NCBI GenBank assembly: GCA_035528905.1
Contig: DATKXU010000103.1
Location: forward strand, 14,238 to 78,237
Direction: 5' to 3'
Length of the DNA stretch: 64,000 bases
Source: DATKXU01 sp035528905
GTDB lineage: Bacteria; Armatimonadota; UBA5829; DTJY01
This document shows positions 59,624-64,000 of this stretch, one piece after another (the first letter of the stretch is position 1; every line of letters starts with the position of its first letter). The position numbers and the translations under genes were made by a program. The notes beneath the pieces were generated by a model that saw nothing but the letters and a program-made list of their open reading frames with translations, searched no databases and was not told the origin of the DNA.

Positions 59624-61476
59624 TCTTCACCTAACTCGTAGACGCTCACACCATGCGCTGCGTAGACCTCACGCATCAGTCCGCGGGCGATGCTACCGCC
59701 GATCAGCATCCTGTGCATGAAATCATCGCGGGCAAACTTCCAGTTCACAAGCGCGTGGGTGAAGCCCTGGGCTTCAAAGTATCTCACCATATCCGCACCG
59801 TCCTTGAAACCGGCCCAGGGGATCATCTCGTGGTGACCCGGATTCCCCCAGATGTACTCCCTGTCCAGATAGAAGCCCCTGACCTCATCGAACAGGATCA
59901 CGCGGGCGTTCTCAGGCAAGACGCGATTAATGTAGGACTGAGCGTCGTATATGTCGAGCGTGCGCGAGAGGTATTCGTCCCGCGGCACCACACCCAAGAC
60001 AACGCCCATTGTGGTACCAGCCGCCAACAAACCCATGACGATGCTCAAGCCCACGCAGAGCGCCACAAACCCGTTCACCGCGTGACGTCCGATTGACCAG
60101 CTCGAGCTTGCCGCTTCCACGCCGGAAGCAGCAATGATGGAGAGCAACGGCAAGACCCCAATCAAGTACCTGGACTGCTGCATCAGCACAAACCAGGCTG
60201 CCACGAACACTGCTGAGACGAGCCCCATCATCAGCATAGCCCTGCTCGCTCTTCCCGCCATCACCTGTATCGGAATCAGGCCGACAAAAGCCATCCCTAC
60301 CAGGCCGAAAACGCTCTCGATGTCGAAGAACCTATAGCCGTTCACAGTAAGGTTCCAAGGCAGAAGGAGGAGGTCGCCCACTCCACGGCCCATCCCGAAA
60401 GCGAGCTGTGCTCCGCGGTAGGCTGCGGCCGCCTCCTGGCTCCAGAACTTGCCGCCGAAGACGTCGTAGAGAAACGGATACACTGGATTGCCCGTGTAGA
60501 CGTAGCTCTTCACGTACCATGGCGATCCTACCAAGAGCACGATGCCCCCAACGACGAGAGAAAGCCGCAGTCCCCTGCCCCATCCGTGAGACGCTCCAGC
60601 GGCGATCAGAATCCAGAGACAGAGCGCTAAGATCGGAACGCCCGCCAGAACCTTCGTGCCGAGCGCAAATCCGCCCACAAGCCCGCAGACTACAAGCCAG
60701 GGCGTGCTGCCGGTTTCGCCCCAATTCAACAGGGCGTAGACCGCCAGGGCCACGTACAGCCCGGTCGTGATGTCAGTATAGGCCACTCCAGCCTCCCAGA
60801 AAACCACAGGCGCGCTCATGAAGAGAAGCGCCCCCACGACTCCCGTCAGAGGGCTGAAGTGCCTTCTGCACAGCGAATAGATTCCTGCCGCCGACGCGAC
60901 GTACATCCAGAAATGGAACAGCTTGGCGGCAGCCGTACTGCCGAAGGACAGGCCGACTGTGTAGAGCATCTCAGTGAGAAACGGAAAGTTCGAGTGAGAG
61001 ATGAAGGGGACATAGAAAATCGAATGATGGGACAAGTACATCTTCGGCACAGCCAGATGATACGCGAGGCCGTCCCAGTCCAACTGGGAGGGCGGCGCAA
61101 GCGACTCAATGAGCGCAAGGGCCCCCAGCACGACCAGGGAGAACCCAATCAACCCGCCTGATGCGCTCAGCCTCACTCGGGCGAACGTGCGGATGGCATC
61201 AAGAGCCTCCCTGAATATGCCGCCGATCTCCCGGAGTGACACCGCGGCCATCGCAGCCATAATTGCCACCAGGACCGAGGAGCGCAGCCATCCCGCAAGC
61301 CCTGCTGCGAGAACAACGTACGCGAGCACACCGAAGCCAATGCCGATGCCGAACACGAAGTTCTCAATTGGCGCACAAGTTTTCACTCGCAGGAGCGCCA
61401 GCACTTTCCTGCCGAATGCTGCGGAAATGAGAACGACGGCTATGGAGATCGGTAGCGCCAACAACGGCTTGTCCAT
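59620..61476 (-). CDS. Large GT-C-like membrane protein
   Basis: This 618-residue protein has about 12 hydrophobic helices and a soluble C-terminal part of about 120 residues. The first large loop, DWDGLAYHLAVPKMYL (about 132-147), fits the Asp-containing loop of dolichyl-mannosyltransferase-like (PMT/ArnT) enzymes. The C-terminus contains RVILFDEVRGFYLDREY. It is coupled to the following GT39-like gene by a four-base overlap. A role in lipid-linked sugar transfer is inferred from fold only. Confidence 0.78.
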   Translation of the reverse strand: MDKPLLALPISIAVVLISAAFGRKVLALLRVKTCAPIENFVFGIGIGFGVLAYVVLAAGLAGWLRSSVLVAIMAAMAAVSLREIGGIFREALDAIRTFARVRLSASGGLIGFSLVVLGALALIESLAPPSQLDWDGLAYHLAVPKMYLSHHSIFYVPFISHSNFPFLTEMLYTVGLSFGSTAAAKLFHFWMYVASAAGIYSLCRRHFSPLTGVVGALLFMSAPVVFWEAGVAYTDITTGLYVALAVYALLNWGETGSTPWLVVCGLVGGFALGTKVLAGVPILALCLWILIAAGASHGWGRGLRLSLVVGGIVLLVGSPWYVKSYVYTGNPVYPFLYDVFGGKFWSQEAAAAYRGAQLAFGMGRGVGDLLLLPWNLTVNGYRFFDIESVFGLVGMAFVGLIPIQVMAGRASRAMLMMGLVSAVFVAAWFVLMQQSRYLIGVLPLLSIIAASGVEAASSSWSIGRHAVNGFVALCVGLSIVMGLLAAGTTMGVVLGVVPRDEYLSRTLDIYDAQSYINRVLPENARVILFDEVRGFYLDREYIWGNPGHHEMIPWAGFKDGADMVRYFEAQGFTHALVNWKFARDDFMHRMLIGGSIARGLMREVYAAHGVSVYELGEE

Positions 61477-61501
61477 GATCGAAACACCGATTCATGCCGG
61501 G

Positions 61502-61558
61502 GGCGGAATGGAGTAGTGGAGTACCGGAGTATCGGGTCCCGTCAGTCCATCACTCCGT
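61502..61558. repeat. GGAGT/ACTCC repeat tract
   Basis: Several GGAGTA units, followed by a CACTCC segment, fill the gap between the metallophosphoesterase and the GT-C genes and reach the stop codon of the first. Confidence 0.65.
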
Positions 61559-62299
61559 CCGCAAGTCAATCAGCGCCGTGCGAATATCCGGGCCGCCGCC
61601 GGGAGTCCCAGGCAGCGAAATCTCCACTCTTCCGAGGTATCGGCCCCAATATCCCGCATGCACGATGGCTGTTTCGCCCCGGAATTTCGGATCTGGGAAC
61701 ACAGCATGTGTGTGTCCCGCTACTATTAGGTCTATACCGGCTACGGAACCTGCCAGTTCCGCGTCCGATTCGATCCCGATATGCGTGAGTGCGATCAATA
61801 CGTCGGCGCGCTCTCGGAGGCCGGGTACAATCTCCGCGGCTGTCGTGATCGGATCGTCGAACCAGAACGGAGTAAGCCTGCTCGCCATCATGCGCCTAGT
61901 AATCATGGGCACAGTCAGGCCAAAGACGATCACCCTGAGTCCGTTGACATTGAAACTGGCATCCGCCACTTTTGACACGCCCGTGGGCGAATCGCTGCTG
62001 CGGAGATTGGCTGAAAGGACGGGGAAACGCGCGAGCTTGACCTTCGATCTGAGTCCGGCAGCGAGAAAATGGAACTCCCGATTGCCCATCGCCATAGCAT
62101 CGTAGCCGAGATCGCTCATCCGGGCCAGGATCGGTTCGCCGCCCCGGCGGTAGTAGAGATTCCCGGATGACACGGCATCCCCCGCATCGAGCAGGAGCAC
62201 ATTTTCGGACGACGCTTTCTCGCGGGCAATCCTTTCCAGAGCGCGATCCGATAGCTTGCCGTGCAGGTCGTTGGTGTGTAGGATAGTCAGGTCCGGCAT
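61550..62299 (-). CDS. Metallophosphoesterase (5'-nucleotidase-like N-terminal domain only)
   Basis: This 249-residue protein has the calcineurin-like motifs HTNDLHGKL (about 7-15), DAGDAVSSG and GHTHAVF. The usual GNHE motif reads GNREFHF, so the transition-state histidine is arginine here, which casts doubt on normal activity. The 5'-nucleotidase C-terminal domain is missing. The start ATG at 62299 overlaps the kdsC stop by one base (TGATG type), so it is in the KDO gene operon. It has no signal peptide, so it is cytoplasmic. Confidence 0.82.
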   Translation of the reverse strand: MPDLTILHTNDLHGKLSDRALERIAREKASSENVLLLDAGDAVSSGNLYYRRGGEPILARMSDLGYDAMAMGNREFHFLAAGLRSKVKLARFPVLSANLRSSDSPTGVSKVADASFNVNGLRVIVFGLTVPMITRRMMASRLTPFWFDDPITTAAEIVPGLRERADVLIALTHIGIESDAELAGSVAGIDLIVAGHTHAVFPDPKFRGETAIVHAGYWGRYLGRVEISLPGTPGGGPDIRTALIDLRTE

Positions 62300-62829
62300 C
62301 AGCTTTGCTCGAGGTCACGGAGATACTCCTCCACTGCGCGCGTCCACTTGCCCTGGCACTGCAGTATCAGTTCGATGACCTCCCTCACCGCTCCGTGTCC
62401 GCCCTGCCGCTCCGTCACGTGGTCCGCGAGCACCTTCAAGTCCTGGGACGCATTGCTGACCGCAACCTTCCACCCACATTCCCTGAAGGCTGGGATATCG
62501 TTGAGATCGTCACCGATGAAGGCCACTTCCTCGCGACGCAGGCCGGTTTCCGCCATGAGTTGGCGCAGTGCGGCGCCTTTATCTCGGCAGCCCTGACGGA
62601 CATGAATGACGCCAAGCTCGCTGGCTCGTCTTTCCACGGCCTGTGACGCGCGGCCCGTGATGACCGCAATCCCCAGCCCTGCGTGACGAGCGGCCGATAT
62701 GCCGAGGCCATCCTGGATATTGAAAACCTTGATCTCAGCTCCGGCATCCAGGTATATTACGTCGCCGCTCGTCAACACACCATCAACGTCCATAGCGAGC
62801 AGCCTGATTGAGCGCGCTGCTTCTGCCAT
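62299..62829 (-). CDS. kdsC: KDO-8-phosphate phosphatase (HAD family)
   Basis: This 176-residue enzyme removes the phosphate from 3-deoxy-D-manno-octulosonate 8-phosphate. It has MDVDGVLTSGDV (D-x-D-G), the TGRAS motif II Thr, the K in motif III, and GDDLNDIPAF (motif IV), and no cap domain, as in KdsC. ATG at 62829 overlaps the kdsD stop by one base (TGATG); GTG at 62832 is the alternative. Confidence 0.93.
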   Translation of the reverse strand: MAEAARSIRLLAMDVDGVLTSGDVIYLDAGAEIKVFNIQDGLGISAARHAGLGIAVITGRASQAVERRASELGVIHVRQGCRDKGAALRQLMAETGLRREEVAFIGDDLNDIPAFRECGWKVAVSNASQDLKVLADHVTERQGGHGAVREVIELILQCQGKWTRAVEEYLRDLEQS

Positions 62830-63800
62830 CACACTATACCGGCCTTGAACAGATCTTTCATCATGAGCATACCGATCGGCCGCCTCTCCTCATCGAGCAC
62901 GGGCAACTCGCCGATCTTGAATGTCTCCAGGATTCCCAGCCCCTCTGCGGCAAGCTGATCCGGCGAGACGACTTTTGGATTCGCAGTCATGACGTCACGC
63001 GCCTGCCGGTGCAGGCATCGCTCATCCTCCAGCATGTGGCGCCGAAGGTCGCCGTCTGCTATTATGCCGACGAGTTTTCCCTGGCTGTCGGTAACCGCTG
63101 CCGCTCCCGCCCCAGCCTGCGTGATCGCAAAGAGCACGTCGCGCACAAGATCACCTTCGGACACGACGGCCATACGGTCGTCTGTGCGCATCACATCGCG
63201 GACTTTCAAAGTCAGCCGCCGGCCGAGCGTCCCTCCAGGGTGGAGAACAGCGTAGTCCTCCTTGGTGAATCTCCTCGCCTCCATAGCAGCAAGCGCCAGC
63301 GCATCTCCCAGCGCCAGCATCGCCGTTGTGCTCGCTGTCGGAGCCAGGCCCAGAGGGCACGCTTCCTTCTCCACAGACACATCCAGGACTACATCGCCGG
63401 CCTGGGCCAGTGTGGAATCCTGTCTGCCAACGAGCGAGATCACCTTTGCGCCAATCCGCTTCAAGACCGGGAGTATCGCTGCCAGCTCGTCGGTCTCGCC
63501 GCTGCTCGACAGCGCGATCACCACATCCTGAGACATGACCATCCCCAGGTCGCCGTGCACGCCTTCCGCAGGGTGAAGAAACAAAGCCGGACTGCCAGTG
63601 CTTGCCAGCGTGCCGGCTATCTTCCTGGCGACCGCTCCCGACTTCCCGATTCCCGTCACGACAATCCGGCCTTTGCACGCAACAATCAACTCGACGGCCG
63701 AGATGAAGCTGTCATCCAGGCGACCCTTGAGCGCCAGGATCGCAGCGGATTCGATATCGAGAACTTCCTTTGCCCTCTCCAGCATGTCCTGTCCCCGCAA
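62829..63800 (-). CDS. kdsD: Arabinose-5-phosphate isomerase (KpsF/GutQ family)
   Basis: This 323-residue enzyme makes D-arabinose 5-phosphate from ribulose 5-phosphate for KDO synthesis. The SIS domain has VVTGIGKSGAVARKIAGTL (near 48-66), the substrate segment SGETDELAAILP (near 103-114) and the LAPTASTT region. The C-terminal half is two CBS domains. TTG at 63800 has GGAGG nine bases upstream; ATG at 63785 with GGGGAC is the alternative. It is the first gene of the operon with kdsC and the phosphoesterase. Confidence 0.94.
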   Translation of the reverse strand: MRGQDMLERAKEVLDIESAAILALKGRLDDSFISAVELIVACKGRIVVTGIGKSGAVARKIAGTLASTGSPALFLHPAEGVHGDLGMVMSQDVVIALSSSGETDELAAILPVLKRIGAKVISLVGRQDSTLAQAGDVVLDVSVEKEACPLGLAPTASTTAMLALGDALALAAMEARRFTKEDYAVLHPGGTLGRRLTLKVRDVMRTDDRMAVVSEGDLVRDVLFAITQAGAGAAAVTDSQGKLVGIIADGDLRRHMLEDERCLHRQARDVMTANPKVVSPDQLAAEGLGILETFKIGELPVLDEERRPIGMLMMKDLFKAGIV

Positions 63801-63829
63801 GCGAATATGCCTCCAGCGAAGCTCGCAAG

Positions 63830-63859
63830 ATTATAGCAGGATTTCCCCCTCCGCCGCAA
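63830..63859 (-). promoter_or_regulatory. Promoter of the kdsD-kdsC operon
   Basis: TTGCGG and TATAAT are 18 bases apart, and the -10 is extended (TGCTATAAT). Transcription would start near 63823. Confidence 0.7.
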
Positions 63860-63882
63860 CCTGTAGGTTTGTCAAACATGTG

Positions 63883-64000
63883 TTACACCACCTCCTGGTA
63901 ATGACGGAGCATCTGGGATGCGGAGCGCCACCCATGGGCCATCAGCGGCTGGCGGTTGGATTCTCCAAGGTAGCGGTTGAACTGGTCTTTGATATACTGC
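63883..64000 (-). CDS. C-terminal end of an unidentified protein (runs off window)
   Basis: The last 38 codons of a minus-strand gene are visible, ending HGWRSASQMLRHYQEVV before TAA at 63883-63885. Most of the gene lies beyond the right edge. The segment (YIKDQFNRYLGESNRQPLMA) is not recognised. It lies directly upstream of the kdsD promoter. Confidence 0.6.
   Translation of the reverse strand, partial: QYIKDQFNRYLGESNRQPLMAHGWRSASQMLRHYQEVV

Overview
The window is about 64 kb of chromosomal DNA from a moderately GC-rich, diderm (Gram-negative type) bacterium. No rRNA or taxon-diagnostic gene is present, so placement is inference. KDO-phosphate genes (kdsC, kdsD) imply an LPS-type outer membrane. 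A stand-alone pseudopilin-like protein with a C-terminal H-X9-DG motif, a DUF3160 protein, a FG-GAP lipoprotein and non-phosphotransferase sugar metabolism fit an uncultured Armatimonadota-like lineage best, with Planctomycetota-like groups second. Most genes are on the minus strand in short operons. TTG and GTG starts are common and are fixed by good Shine-Dalgarno sites. Several promoters match the sigma-70 consensus (TTGACA/TATAAT or TGnTATAAT), and at least two appear to make leaderless mRNAs. No CRISPR array, prophage, insertion sequence or rRNA operon was seen.

Layout. 0-6.4 kb: the start of a secreted protein, an orphan D12-class adenine methylase, a TolB-like propeller, an N-acyl-D-amino-acid deacylase, a Gfo/Idh/MocA oxidoreductase and a Tat-signal protein. 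6.5-9.8 kb: mnmG, a PilZ-like protein and a small DMT transporter. 9.9-12.8 kb: a corrinoid cassette (TPR protein, RamA-type reactivase, corrinoid protein). 13-20.4 kb: the housekeeping cluster gmk-coaBC-metK-priA-def-fmt and tRNA-Arg(CCG). 20.4-24.4 kb: an overlapping operon of FG-GAP lipoprotein, DUF3160 protein and CapA-like protein. 24.5-26.6 kb: a UroD-family methyltransferase-like gene and the H-X9-DG protein. 26.6-32.2 kb: a DinG-type helicase, an ECF sigma factor with an unusual anti-sigma factor, and a phosphomannomutase. 32.5-34.8 kb: PBP1A.

34.8-41.4 kb: the cell-envelope/one-carbon cluster rpiB-glyA-dCMP deaminase-wecA-wecB-AI-2E permease-uppP. 41.5-48.7 kb: a NAGPA-like glycosidase, then an operon of cyclophilin-like protein, solute-binding protein, Trm112-like protein, aroQ, pepP, universal stress protein and Na+/H+ antiporter, preceded by a glycosyltransferase remnant. 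48.8-53.6 kb: a CBS protein, araB/araD, and a divergent aldo/keto reductase with a histidine phosphatase. 53.6-64 kb: surface polysaccharide genes (O-antigen ligase fused to TPRs, two related GT2 enzymes, two GT-C membrane proteins, two HAD phosphatases, kdsC, kdsD).

How the parts fit: wecA/wecB/uppP, PBP1A, phosphomannomutase, kdsC/kdsD and the 53-61 kb block together supply nucleotide sugars, undecaprenyl carriers, glycosyltransfer and polymerisation for the envelope. The corrinoid cassette and the UroD-family protein suggest methyl transfer through a cobamide. The araBD genes and the oxidoreductases suggest life on plant-type carbohydrates. The most distinctive non-genic feature is a set of degenerate 7-8 nt period repeats that fill many intergenic gaps and in one case form the C-terminus of a protein.
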